Virus record (IMG/VR): IMGVR_UViG_3300008108_000311
Span: 1 to 31,114 of that record
Direction: 5' to 3' (one strand)
Length of the DNA: 31,114 bases
Source: a virus
Positions 22,392 to 31,114 of this stretch are shown here, in pieces; the first letter of the stretch is position 1; every line of letters starts with the position of its first letter. Position numbers and translations under genes: made by a program. The notes under the pieces are model-generated. The model did no database searches, was not told the origin of the DNA, and worked only from the letters and a program-made list of their open reading frames with translations.

Positions 22392-22411
22392 TTTCCAATC
22401 TATTTTAGATT

Positions 22412-22420
22412 GATAAATAG
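22412..22420 (+). promoter_or_regulatory. Candidate late promoter of the giant fibre gene
   Basis: GATAAATAG lies 29 nt before the ATG at 22450. The leader contains TCATCTTT, as at 20277, and no clear Shine-Dalgarno. Confidence 0.52.
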
Positions 22421-22450
22421 TATAATCATCTTTTCTTAAGAATTATACTA
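22418..22450 (+). repeat. Inverted repeat covering the fibre gene start
   Basis: TAGTATAAT (22418-22426) and ATTATACTA (22442-22450) are perfectly complementary over 9 bp with a 15-nt loop. The last base is the A of the start codon, so folding would affect initiation. The stem is AT-rich and weak. Confidence 0.5.
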
Positions 22451-25400
22451 TGGCTATTATACAGATTTCTAAGATTCAACACCGTACAGGGGCTAACGTT
22501 GATTTGCCCCAACTAGCTGAGGGCGAACTAGGATTTGCGACAGACGAGCGCAGATTATACATAGGAAACGATCCTAGTTTATATCCACCAGAGGGGCTAA
22601 ACACTACAACCCAAACAGAAATATTGACTGAGGTTTCACAGTTAAACTGGTCAAAAATTGCAGGAACGGCCAACACTCAGATAAATTTAAATTCCCCTGT
22701 TCAAAATGGACAATTATTAGTCGCTAATGCAAATACATGGGTTAATGCTGGTGCAAATGCTAACATAGAAATTGATTTAGGATCCGCTAATAATCTAACC
22801 ATACGTGGCGGTCTAAATGGTTACGTATTAACTACCGACGGAACAGGCAATGTATCTTGGGAAAGCACAGGTGTTTTTACCTTTGAAATTGAAAGTGTAA
22901 CAAAAGCTTTAATAGCTGTTTTAAAAACTAAGGACGATAATAATATTACATCTGGCGTTCCCATAACAATAGTTGGTGTTCTAGGAATGGACCAACTGAG
23001 TAATTCAGGAGTGGACGGTACTAACAAATATTATGCTAAGAAAATTAGTACTAAAGAAGTTGAACTTTACACAAATTCAAACTTAAGTACTGCACTTAAT
23101 AGTTACGGATTCACTCCGGCTGTAGGAAATACCGGTAATGCAATTGTTTCATTCTATCAATCTGGTAATGGAAATCCAGGTGGTGCTAATACGCAAATTC
23201 AGTTTCAGGACACTGGCGGAGCCTTTGGTGGAAGTGGTAATCTAACATTTGATAAAACTACAAGTAATTTACGTTTAGTTGGCAATGCAAACATACAAGG
23301 CATATTAAGCTCATCTGGTAATGCAAACTTAGGTAATGTGTACACTGGGTTAATTTCAGCTACTGGAATAGCTAATGTAGGCTCACTCAACGCCAATGGA
23401 GCAATTAGTGCGACTGGAAACGTAACTGGTAATAATTTAAGAACAGTTGGGCAACTTAGTGCAGGTGGTACAGCAACAGTTGGAAATATTAATACCGTTG
23501 GTACCGCAAACGTAGGTAATTTAAGTGTAACAGGATCCGTTAGAAGTAATTTAATTCCTCAGGTAGATATTGAGTACGATTTAGGAAGCCCAACTAACAG
23601 ATGGAAATCACTTTACTTATCAGGTAATACAATATATTTAGGTAATACATCAATTTCAAGTGATCAAGATGGTATTGCAAGTAATACTTTAACTGCAAAT
23701 AATGCGTTAATATTTGATAATATAACATCAAACACGATTACATCAACAATTACTTTTGCAGCATCTAATCAACCTAATATTACAACATTAGGTCCATTAA
23801 CAGGATTAACAGTTGATGGCATCACTAATTTGGGTGATGTAAGCCAATTAAAAATAAACGGTGGTTATCCAGATTACACATTGACTACAGATGGTTTAGG
23901 TAATTTGAGTTGGGCACCAGGAGGCGGAAGTGGCTCTGCAGAGGCGGCAGGTGAAAACAACTGGATACAATATAACTTTAATGATGGTTTTGCTGCAAGT
24001 GCTAATCTCACATACAATCCATTAACAACAACATTACAAGCACCATTTGTTACTGCAACAAGTAATGTTCAAGCAGGTAATCTAAGGACAACAGGTCTAG
24101 CATCTGTAGCAGGCAATGTTATAGCTAATAATTTAAATGCAAGTAATATAATAAGTGCTGCAGGTACAGTTTTTGGCGGTAATATTAGCACAACAGGAAA
24201 TGTGACTGGTGCTAATTTATTTACAGGTGGACAAGTAAGTGCTACAGGCAATTTACGTGGTTCAAGTATATTTGCAGCAGTTGGTATAAGCGCAGTAGGA
24301 AATGTAGCCGGTGGAAACTTATCTACAGCTGGTAATATTTTTAGTCAAAATTTATCAGCGACAGGAAATGCGAATGCTACTACAGTAAATGCGACTACAG
24401 TTCTAGCAGCAAACGTTTTTGCTACTAACTTAATAAGTTCAACAGGTAATGTAGAAGGTGGTAATATATCAACTGCAGGAAGTGTTTCAGCAAACCTAGT
24501 TGCAGCGAATTTAATTACAGCAACAGGAAATATTGCAACTCAAAATTATTTTGTAGGTAATGGTTTCTATTTAACAGGCATTAATCCATCCGCAGTTACA
24601 GCAATAACTAATGGTACAAGTAATATATCCATACCAGATTTAAATGGTGCAGTAAGAGTGGGTGTAGGTGGAACTCCTAGCGTACTTAGTGTAACTAACA
24701 CAGGAATATCAGTTGCTGGCAACGTAGTAATGACCGGTAACGCAGCAAACATTAATACAGGCGGGATAGTTAGTGCAACTGGAAATGTTGTAGGTGGAAA
24801 CTTAACTACTATTGGAAACGTTACAGGAAACTATATTTACGGCAATGGTGCTTTCCTAACTGGTATACTAACTGGATCAACAGGTCAAATTAATAATGGT
24901 ACAAGTAATATCAGTATTGATCCTAACGGCAATGTGAGAACAAGTGTTGCAGGCACAGCTAACATACAAGTTGTTACTAGTACAGGAGTTAGTGTATCTG
25001 GAAATATTGCGACTTCAAATAATATAAGTGGTGCTAATTTAACCCTAACAGGACAAATTACAGCAGCGGGTAATGTCACAGGTCAGAATATTTTAACTGG
25101 TGGAATTATAAGTGCAGTAGGTAATGTTGCAGGTCAAAATGCAAATATAGTTGCTAATGCAAACGTCGGTAATAACTTAATCAGTGCTAATGTCATAACT
25201 GGAATCGTAAGCGCATCTGGAAATATAATTGGTCAGAACTTGAATGTGTTTGGAAACGCTAATGCTGTGACTGCTAATATAACTAGCAACATTAACGTCG
25301 GTAATAACGTTTTAACCTCTAATGTAACTGCAATAGGAAATGTCGTTGCAAACAACGTTCAAACTACAACTAATATAAGTGCGGCTGGTAACATCACAGG

Positions 25401-28400
25401 AAATAATTTATTAGGTAATTCTGTATCTGTTACAGGTAATATTTCTTCTGGTGCAAACGTAACTGCTTCAAACTTTGTTGGAAATCTCAGAGGTACTGTA
25501 TTCAACGGTACGTCTAATATTGCTATACCGACCTCATCAGGTAATATTGGAATTTCTATCAATGGTGCTCCTAATGTTGTATTAATTACCGAAACAGTCA
25601 CTAGTGTTACCGGTAATTTATCTGTAACTGCTAATGCAACAATCGGTAATGTACTATCTGCAGCACAAATAAATGCAGCAAATGCAAATATAGGAAACAT
25701 TGTTGGAGTACAATGGACAGGAAATGTTGTTACTGCTAATGCCAATATAACTGGTGGTAATTTAAATACCTCCGGTGTAGTAAGTGCCACTGGTAATATA
25801 ACCGGCGCTAATGTAAATACAGGAATATTAAGTGCAACCGGTAATGTACAAGCTGGTAATTTAAGAACTGCAGGAATAATTTCTGCGACTGGTGCTTTAA
25901 CCAGTGGTAGCATCAATACTGGATTAATAAGCGCTAGTGGTAATGTCACAGGCGCCAACTTATTAACTAGCGGTGTAATAAGCGCAACTCAATCAATTTC
26001 TGGTGCATCATTGTCTGTTTCAGGCAACATAAGTGCAAACAATGAGACTATTGGTAATTCAACAATTACATCTAATTTGAGTGTAGGCGGACTAGCAAAT
26101 GTTGGCAATCTAATTTCAACTAGTAATATCAGCGCATATTCCACAGTTAAGAGTGATATTGGAGTTGCCAATACTGTTACCGTAAATGTTTTGGCAAACG
26201 TAGGTAACCTAATAGTTAATACATTTGTACAATCAAACTTGTTGCCTAATGTCCCAAATGCGTATAACATAGGTAATGTAACTAACCCATGGAATAGAGT
26301 TTTTACTAGTACATTGGGTATTGCTATTGGTAACGCAAACATTCAAAGTAATGTAAATGGTGTAATTGTAACGGCAAATAACACATATGTTTCAAACGTA
26401 GTTGCTTCTAGTAATGTCAATGCTGCAGGAATAGTGAGTGCTACTGGAAATATTATAGGTGGTAATATTAGCACCGCAGGATTGATAAGTGCAACAGGTA
26501 ATATAGTAGGTAACGCACATTTAGGTAATACAGTTTCAGTTAGTGGAAACATAAATGCAAACTCATTAGTTGCAGTTGGCTTAATTACAACTACTGGAAA
26601 TGTTGCTGCGAATAATTTAAATGCGGTTAGCTTAATAAGCTCTGCTGGTAATGTAGTTGGTGCTAATTTATTAACAGCTGGTCAGGTTAGTGCTACTGGA
26701 GCGATTTTAGGTTCTTTAGTATCAGTACCAGGTAATATAACTGGTAATAATCTTGCTATTGGTAATGCTAACGTTACAGCAAACTTAAGCGTAACAGCTA
26801 ATGCTAATGTAGGTAATTTAAATGTTGCTGGCATTATAAGCGCAGTAGGTAATTTAACAGCAGCAAATGTTACTACTGGTATTGTTACTGCTACTGGTAA
26901 TGTGTCAGGTGCTAATATTAATACAACAGGTAATGTTAGTGCAATTGGTAATATAATAGGTAACTCGCACGTAGGTACAAGCGTATCAGTAACAGCAAAT
27001 ATAGCCGGTGGTAATATTAACACATCAGGAAATGTACTTGCTACTGGTAATGTGTCAGGTAACAATGCAACATTTGGTAATACAATAGTTGCAGGTGGTA
27101 ATATATCAGGCGCAAGTATCAATGCAACAGGCATCGTTAGTGCAACAGGCAACATAATAGGTAACGCACATCTAGGTACAAGTGTTTCTGTAACTAGTAC
27201 CATTGTAGGTGGCAATTTATTAACAGGTGGTATAGTTAGTGCAACAGGTAACATTACTGGTAATAACCTTAATATTGGTAATGCTATAAGTGCAACTGGT
27301 AATGTTGTAGGTGGTAATATACTCACTACTGGAGTTTTAAGTTCTGTAGGAAACTTGTCTGGAAGTAATTTAAATGCAACTGGTGTAGTTAGCGCAAGTG
27401 GTAATGTAAGAGGTGGAAATCTTTTAACAAATGGTTTCGTAAGTGCATTGGGCAATGTTACTGGAAATATTATTAACGCAACTCAAGCAAATATATCAGG
27501 CACTTTAACTACAGGTATACTTAGCGTAGTTACTACCCTTGCAGGATCAAATTTATCAGTTTCTGGTAACGTCACAGCTTTAAGTTTAATAGGTACTAAT
27601 GGTAATATCAATAATAATCTAAGAGTTGGAAATAATGCAACTGTTGGAAATCTAAGTTCATTAGGAAATATTACAGCAGTTGGTACTGTTAAATCTAATG
27701 TAGTTCAAGCCAACTATACAAACACAAGTAATTTGCAGGTTTCAGGATCGGTTCAATCTAGCTTAATTCCTGACGCATCATATAGTTTAGGTAATGCAGC
27801 AAATCCTTGGGAAACAATTGCTGTTTCTAATTCTGGTATTTCTGTTGGTGTTAACTCAATTACAAGTAATTTAGATGGCCTTGTTTTAGGAGCTTCCACA
27901 ACTTTTGCAAATACTGCAAACATTTTTGATTTAAATGTAGCGAACAAAGCATATTTAGGATCTATTGACAATGTTAAAATTGAAGGTGGCGCACCTGATT
28001 ACTTACTAGCAACTGACGGTGCAGGTAACTTACGTTTTGATACTTTTAGTGCATTATTAAATGCTGCAGGTAGCAATGGAGAAATTCAATATAATTTAGA
28101 TGGAAAATTCGCTGCATCAAGTCAATTACAATTTACAGCAAATGGATTTACATTAGGTAAATTTGCTGGTAATGGAGCAGGTTTATTTAATATTGCAGGT
28201 GCTAACATAGCAGGTTCTGTACCAAACGCAATAGTTGCAGGAACAGTTTCTATACCATCACAGGCTAATATCACTGCTGTTGGTAATTTGGCAAGTCTTT
28301 CTGTAGTTGGTAATATACGTAGTCAAAATGCAAACTTAGGAAACTTAGCTTCTGCTAATTTCTTCCAAGGTGTATTTACAGCATTTGCTTCTAACCAACC

Positions 28401-31114
28401 TAATATTCGTAGCTTAGGTAGTTTAACAGGTTTAACGGTAAGTAATATTGCAGGCATTGTTAATTTTGAGTTTACCTCAAATGTAAGTTTGGGTCAAGTA
28501 AGTAATTTACGTATAACAGGTGGTAGTAACGGTCAATTTTTAAGAACTGATGGTTTTGGTGGATTGAGTTTTGCTAACCCAGTCGCTATTTCTGTTGCGA
28601 ATGGTATCAGTAGTATTACCATAGCAGGTAATAGTAATATTTCATTTAATGTTGCTGGTTTCAACGATGTAGTAAATTTTGGTCCTGCATCACAAACTGT
28701 TAATGTAACCGCAGTCTTTAATCAGGGCGCAAGTTTCTTTAATCAAGTAAGTTTAGGAACAGTAAATAACCTACAAATTTTAGGTGGATCAGTTGGTCAA
28801 GTATTAACCGTAAGAAATACTTTAGGTGGTGTTGAATGGCAAAATGCACCAGCAGCTACAAGTTTGATAAATGGTAACAGCAATGTTATAGTCCAAGGTA
28901 ACAGTGATGTTAGGATTGGTTCTAATGGTATACCAAACGTTGGTGTGTTTAGTAATTTAGGATTGCGTACAACAGGATTAAGTGTAACAGGTACTTCTAA
29001 TTTAGGACCAATTGGTAATGTAAAAATATCAGGTGGAAGTGCTGGATTTGTACTAACAACAGATGGTGCAGGTACTCTTTCGTTTACTGCACCACCTCAA
29101 GGAACACAAATATTTAATGGCAACAGCAATGTCGTTGTCAATGCCAACGCCAATATTGACATATATTCTTCTAGTACATTAAGTGCAAGATTCACACCTA
29201 ACACTCAAGCATCATTTATTTCTAATTTACAAGTAAATGCATTTAATAGTACAGGTGTAGCTACATTAGGACCAATAGGTAATATTAAGGTTATAGGTGG
29301 CAATCCTAATGATATTATAAGCACCGACGGTTTAGGTAATTTATTCTTTACAAGTGCACCAATAGGTACACAATTAGTAAGTGGTAATTCAAACGTTATT
29401 GTAGATAACGGTGGAAACATTCGTTTCAGTTCAAACAATGTAGCTAACGTTGCTAGATTCACTCCAAATGGTTTAGTTACAAATAACATCACTGTAAATT
29501 CTATTTTTAACAGTGGATTAGCAAATCTAAACAACATTGCTAATGTACAAATATTTGGCGGATCAGCAGGACAACTCATTGTCACAGACGGTGCAGGAAC
29601 ATTGTCATTTGCAAATGTACCAAACAGTGCTGCAATCGCAAATGGTACAAGTAATTTATTCATACCTGCAGCAAATGGTAACATTAGAGTTAGCGTAGGT
29701 GGAACAGCAAATGTAACTACATTTAGTAATATAGGTCTACAAACACAAAACTTATTTTCAAGTTCTATATTCAACACAGGATTAGCTAACTTTACAGGTG
29801 GTATTTCTAACGTTAAGATTCCAGGCGGAAGTAACAACCAAGTCATTGTAACTGATGGTGCAGGTAATTTATCCTTTAGTGATGTGCCAATTGTTTCTAC
29901 ACTAGCAAATGGTGTAAGTAACATAGCAATTGCAAATGGTGGATTTATAAGATTTGCAGTAGCAGGAACAGCAAACGCTACAGTATTTACGAATGTAGGA
30001 ATTCAGACTGGTAATGTTACATCAAACAATTTATTTAATAATGGTATAGCAAATCTTAACAACATAAGCAACGTTAAGATATTTGGTGGCAGCGCAAACA
30101 ATATTATAATGACAGACGGATTAGGTAATTTGTCTTTTGTAAATGCCCCAATCGCACCATCTATAGTCAACGGATCAAGTAATGTTGTCATTGATGTTAA
30201 TGGTAATGTTAGAACAAGTGTTTCTGGTGTAAGCAACGTATTAGTTGTTTCTAATACAGGAATTACTGTAACTGGTAATAGTTTCTTAGGCTCAAATGCT
30301 AACGTAAGAATAACAGGTGGTCTTGCAAATTACATACTCAGTACGGATGGCACAGGTAGTTTGACTTGGATAGCACCTCCAATTGACAATAGAATTAGTA
30401 ATGGAACTAGTAATGTAACTGTAGATAATAATTCCAACATTAATATGAGTGTTGCAGGAGTATCTGGTATATTTAGAGTAACCAATATAGGTGCTAATAC
30501 AAATACATTTACTGCAAATAGTATCTTCGTATCTAATGTAAGTAACTTACGTGTACCAGGTGGTGTTGCTAATCAAATATTAGCAGCAACAGACAACTTA
30601 GGTAACTTAGGATATATCAATATCCCTTCACCGTCATCTATTGCAACAAGTAATGGTTCAATAACAATAGGAACAAGTCCAAATATTACGTTTACAGTTG
30701 GTGGACTAACTACTGGTGTTATGCAGCCTCCTATATCAACTGAATTCTTTGATGTGAGCGACTATGCTGCAGCAACAACAAGAGTAGGAAACCCTAATCC
30801 TCTGAACACAGGACCAATGTCAGGAAGTATTACTCTAAATCTTAATGATAATGTTAGTTATCTTGCAGTAACCACAGGCAATTCGGCATTAACTATAGGT
30901 TTAAATCAGTTTACGTTAGAAATGTGGTTTGTAGCATACAATCCAAACGGTTTAAAACAAACACTATTTACATATGGAAATGTTGGAACAGATGCAGTTA
31001 ACAATAGCTTTGAGTTATATATACAAGGAAGTGTTGTATATTTTGTCGGATATCCAATAGCTTCAAGCACTACTTTCATTACCCTTGCAACAAACTTTAA
31101 TTATTATAATTGGA
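22450..31114 (+). CDS. Giant repetitive tail fibre / adhesin, at least 2888 aa, 3' end outside
   Basis: I read the frame codon by codon: no stop from the ATG to the right edge. Residues 1-42 (ISKIQHRTGANVDL, then LAEGELGFATDERRLYIGN) match the short N-terminal module of many phage fibre and structural proteins. The body is made of three repeat types listed separately: a 16-17-residue unit, an about 87-residue unit, and rarer LIP...LGN..NPW segments. It is dominated by Gly, Asn, Thr, Ser, Ala, Val and Ile, with very few charged residues and no Cys seen, as expected for a beta-solenoid or trimeric beta fibre. From about residue 2798 a LamG-like lectin module begins. Host attachment is inferred. 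The full length is unknown. Confidence 0.9.
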   Translation, partial: MAIIQISKIQHRTGANVDLPQLAEGELGFATDERRLYIGNDPSLYPPEGLNTTTQTEILTEVSQLNWSKIAGTANTQINLNSPVQNGQLLVANANTWVNAGANANIEIDLGSANNLTIRGGLNGYVLTTDGTGNVSWESTGVFTFEIESVTKALIAVLKTKDDNNITSGVPITIVGVLGMDQLSNSGVDGTNKYYAKKISTKEVELYTNSNLSTALNSYGFTPAVGNTGNAIVSFYQSGNGNPGGANTQIQFQDTGGAFGGSGNLTFDKTTSNLRLVGNANIQGILSSSGNANLGNVYTGLISATGIANVGSLNANGAISATGNVTGNNLRTVGQLSAGGTATVGNINTVGTANVGNLSVTGSVRSNLIPQVDIEYDLGSPTNRWKSLYLSGNTIYLGNTSISSDQDGIASNTLTANNALIFDNITSNTITSTITFAASNQPNITTLGPLTGLTVDGITNLGDVSQLKINGGYPDYTLTTDGLGNLSWAPGGGSGSAEAAGENNWIQYNFNDGFAASANLTYNPLTTTLQAPFVTATSNVQAGNLRTTGLASVAGNVIANNLNASNIISAAGTVFGGNISTTGNVTGANLFTGGQVSATGNLRGSSIFAAVGISAVGNVAGGNLSTAGNIFSQNLSATGNANATTVNATTVLAANVFATNLISSTGNVEGGNISTAGSVSANLVAANLITATGNIATQNYFVGNGFYLTGINPSAVTAITNGTSNISIPDLNGAVRVGVGGTPSVLSVTNTGISVAGNVVMTGNAANINTGGIVSATGNVVGGNLTTIGNVTGNYIYGNGAFLTGILTGSTGQINNGTSNISIDPNGNVRTSVAGTANIQVVTSTGVSVSGNIATSNNISGANLTLTGQITAAGNVTGQNILTGGIISAVGNVAGQNANIVANANVGNNLISANVITGIVSASGNIIGQNLNVFGNANAVTANITSNINVGNNVLTSNVTAIGNVVANNVQTTTNISAAGNITGNNLLGNSVSVTGNISSGANVTASNFVGNLRGTVFNGTSNIAIPTSSGNIGISINGAPNVVLITETVTSVTGNLSVTANATIGNVLSAAQINAANANIGNIVGVQWTGNVVTANANITGGNLNTSGVVSATGNITGANVNTGILSATGNVQAGNLRTAGIISATGALTSGSINTGLISASGNVTGANLLTSGVISATQSISGASLSVSGNISANNETIGNSTITSNLSVGGLANVGNLISTSNISAYSTVKSDIGVANTVTVNVLANVGNLIVNTFVQSNLLPNVPNAYNIGNVTNPWNRVFTSTLGIAIGNANIQSNVNGVIVTANNTYVSNVVASSNVNAAGIVSATGNIIGGNISTAGLISATGNIVGNAHLGNTVSVSGNINANSLVAVGLITTTGNVAANNLNAVSLISSAGNVVGANLLTAGQVSATGAILGSLVSVPGNITGNNLAIGNANVTANLSVTANANVGNLNVAGIISAVGNLTAANVTTGIVTATGNVSGANINTTGNVSAIGNIIGNSHVGTSVSVTANIAGGNINTSGNVLATGNVSGNNATFGNTIVAGGNISGASINATGIVSATGNIIGNAHLGTSVSVTSTIVGGNLLTGGIVSATGNITGNNLNIGNAISATGNVVGGNILTTGVLSSVGNLSGSNLNATGVVSASGNVRGGNLLTNGFVSALGNVTGNIINATQANISGTLTTGILSVVTTLAGSNLSVSGNVTALSLIGTNGNINNNLRVGNNATVGNLSSLGNITAVGTVKSNVVQANYTNTSNLQVSGSVQSSLIPDASYSLGNAANPWETIAVSNSGISVGVNSITSNLDGLVLGASTTFANTANIFDLNVANKAYLGSIDNVKIEGGAPDYLLATDGAGNLRFDTFSALLNAAGSNGEIQYNLDGKFAASSQLQFTANGFTLGKFAGNGAGLFNIAGANIAGSVPNAIVAGTVSIPSQANITAVGNLASLSVVGNIRSQNANLGNLASANFFQGVFTAFASNQPNIRSLGSLTGLTVSNIAGIVNFEFTSNVSLGQVSNLRITGGSNGQFLRTDGFGGLSFANPVAISVANGISSITIAGNSNISFNVAGFNDVVNFGPASQTVNVTAVFNQGASFFNQVSLGTVNNLQILGGSVGQVLTVRNTLGGVEWQNAPAATSLINGNSNVIVQGNSDVRIGSNGIPNVGVFSNLGLRTTGLSVTGTSNLGPIGNVKISGGSAGFVLTTDGAGTLSFTAPPQGTQIFNGNSNVVVNANANIDIYSSSTLSARFTPNTQASFISNLQVNAFNSTGVATLGPIGNIKVIGGNPNDIISTDGLGNLFFTSAPIGTQLVSGNSNVIVDNGGNIRFSSNNVANVARFTPNGLVTNNITVNSIFNSGLANLNNIANVQIFGGSAGQLIVTDGAGTLSFANVPNSAAIANGTSNLFIPAANGNIRVSVGGTANVTTFSNIGLQTQNLFSSSIFNTGLANFTGGISNVKIPGGSNNQVIVTDGAGNLSFSDVPIVSTLANGVSNIAIANGGFIRFAVAGTANATVFTNVGIQTGNVTSNNLFNNGIANLNNISNVKIFGGSANNIIMTDGLGNLSFVNAPIAPSIVNGSSNVVIDVNGNVRTSVSGVSNVLVVSNTGITVTGNSFLGSNANVRITGGLANYILSTDGTGSLTWIAPPIDNRISNGTSNVTVDNNSNINMSVAGVSGIFRVTNIGANTNTFTANSIFVSNVSNLRVPGGVANQILAATDNLGNLGYINIPSPSSIATSNGSITIGTSPNITFTVGGLTTGVMQPPISTEFFDVSDYAAATTRVGNPNPLNTGPMSGSITLNLNDNVSYLAVTTGNSALTIGLNQFTLEMWFVAYNPNGLKQTLFTYGNVGTDAVNNSFELYIQGSVVYFVGYPIASSTTFITLATNFNYYNW
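23536..23670 (+). repeat. LIP...DLG..NRW fibre segment, copy 1
   Basis: SVRSNLIPQVDIEYDLGSPT, then NRWKSLYLSGNTIYLGNTSI, a motif familiar from many phage fibres. Related copies are at 26224-26361 and 27748-27882. Confidence 0.75.
26224..26361 (+). repeat. LIP...LGN..NPW fibre segment, copy 2
   Basis: FVQSNLLPNVPNAYNIGNVT, then NPWNRVFTSTLGIAIGNANI. Same order of elements as the copies at 23536 and 27748. Confidence 0.72.
27748..27882 (+). repeat. LIP...LGN..NPW fibre segment, copy 3
   Basis: SVQSSLIPDASYSLGNAANP, then WETIAVSNSGISVGVNSI. It ends the main block of short repeats and precedes the long-repeat region. Confidence 0.72.
28870..30654 (+). repeat. Array of about 87-residue long fibre repeats
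   Basis: Seven units begin with NG-x-SN or its variants near 28870, 29116, 29380, 29641, 29908, 30169 and 30400 (spacings 231-267 nt). Each unit runs NG-x-SN, an R/V-rich strand, F-S-N-x-G, a linker, NV-K-I-x-GGS and TDG-x-G-x-LSF, then a P-rich turn. The TDGxGxLSF element also occurs singly at 22831, 23884, 28009 and 28546. Confidence 0.85.
30841..31114 (+). other. LamG-like (concanavalin A-type lectin) module, start
   Basis: After the repeats the composition changes: SYLAVTTGNSALTIGLNQFT, then LEMWFVAYNPN, LKQTLFTYGN, SFELYIQGSVVYFVG. The F-T-x-E-x-W-F, I/L-x-x-x-G and F-x-L-x-I pattern fits the laminin G/concanavalin A-like fold used by fibre tips to bind glycans. Cut off by the window edge. 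Confidence 0.65.

Larger units (their letters stand above)
23281..27700 (+). repeat. Array of short 16-17-residue fibre repeats
   Basis: Degenerate unit of about 48-51 nt encoding (N/T)-T-x-G-x-(I/V/L)-S-A-T-G-N-(I/V)-x-G-x-N-L. Clear runs occur at 25741-25990 (GVVSATGNITGANVNTG, then ILSATGNVQAGNLRTAG) and at 26400-27440. Dozens of copies are present. They differ in third-codon bases, so the array is old or under selection for protein sequence. Confidence 0.85.

Noticed and set aside
23281-27700. CRISPR-like repeat array
   Set aside because: Repeats are degenerate, lie in one open frame, keep a period divisible by three and have no constant repeat with unique spacers.
22476-30236. Many open frames of 60-257 codons on the minus strand within the giant fibre gene
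   Set aside because: They are shadows of the plus-strand repeat: codons such as GGT, AAT, GCA, ACT and GTA rarely give stops in reverse. Their products are Pro/Leu/Val/Thr-rich, and none has a ribosome-binding site or promoter.
22450-31114. Diversity-generating retroelement target in the fibre
   Set aside because: No reverse transcriptase gene and no template/variable repeat pair with adenine-specific differences could be seen. The variation between repeats affects all bases.
1-31114. tRNA genes or an integrase/attachment site
   Set aside because: The intergenic gaps are short (under 150 bp) and none could be read as a tRNA cloverleaf. No recombinase gene is present.

Overview
The window looks like part of a T4-like (contractile-tailed) bacteriophage genome. 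It is AT-rich and tightly packed with overlapping ATGA/TAATG gene junctions, and carries the T4 recombination and replication set in a form resembling marine cyanophage and pelagiphage genomes. That lineage call rests on recognised protein motifs and gene content, not on a database search. Promoters of the TTGACA/TATAAT type point to a bacterial host with an ordinary sigma70. No tRNA, IS element, integrase or CRISPR array was seen, and no stretch longer than 300 bases lacks a gene.

Layout. (1) 1-2580: 3' end of the large terminase gene (gp17) and a long unknown late gene. (2) 2604-6506: recombination operon of gp32, a BPSL0761-like small protein, uvsX, an acidic small protein, uvsY and an unknown protein, started by a perfect sigma70-type promoter. 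(3) 6510-7642: AAA+ ATPase gene with its own promoter and a strong terminator. (4) 7650-14189: an unknown gene, uvsW, a possible clamp-loader-like gene, a C2H2 zinc-finger gene, two clusters of small tandem paralogues, a DEDDh exonuclease and a strikingly reduced DnaE-like protein. (5) 14169-14546: the only minus-strand gene, convergent with the mini-DnaE gene. (6) 14646-15389: a probable virion protein. (7) 15439-17812: primase (gp61) and replicative helicase (gp41). (8) 17836-21337: mostly small late genes with GATAAATA-like promoters. (9) 21334-22391: an A-type Fe-S carrier and a RecB/MGME1-like nuclease. (10) 22450 to the right edge: one uninterrupted reading frame of at least 2888 codons, a giant repetitive fibre with a LamG-like module where the window ends.

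Two promoter classes sort the genes. DNA-metabolism genes have sigma70-like promoters, several placed so that the ATG falls at the expected transcription start (leaderless). Virion-type genes have a TATAAATA/GATAAATA element like the T4 late promoter. gp32 has both. The recombination proteins (gp32, UvsX, UvsY, UvsW) and the gp41/gp61 primosome would together drive recombination-dependent replication; terminase packages the product and the giant fibre probably contacts the host.

Most notable: the 194-residue mini-DnaE protein that keeps the catalytic Asp motifs, the repeated leaderless-promoter geometry, the giant fibre with three interleaved repeat classes, and the small tandem paralogue clusters.
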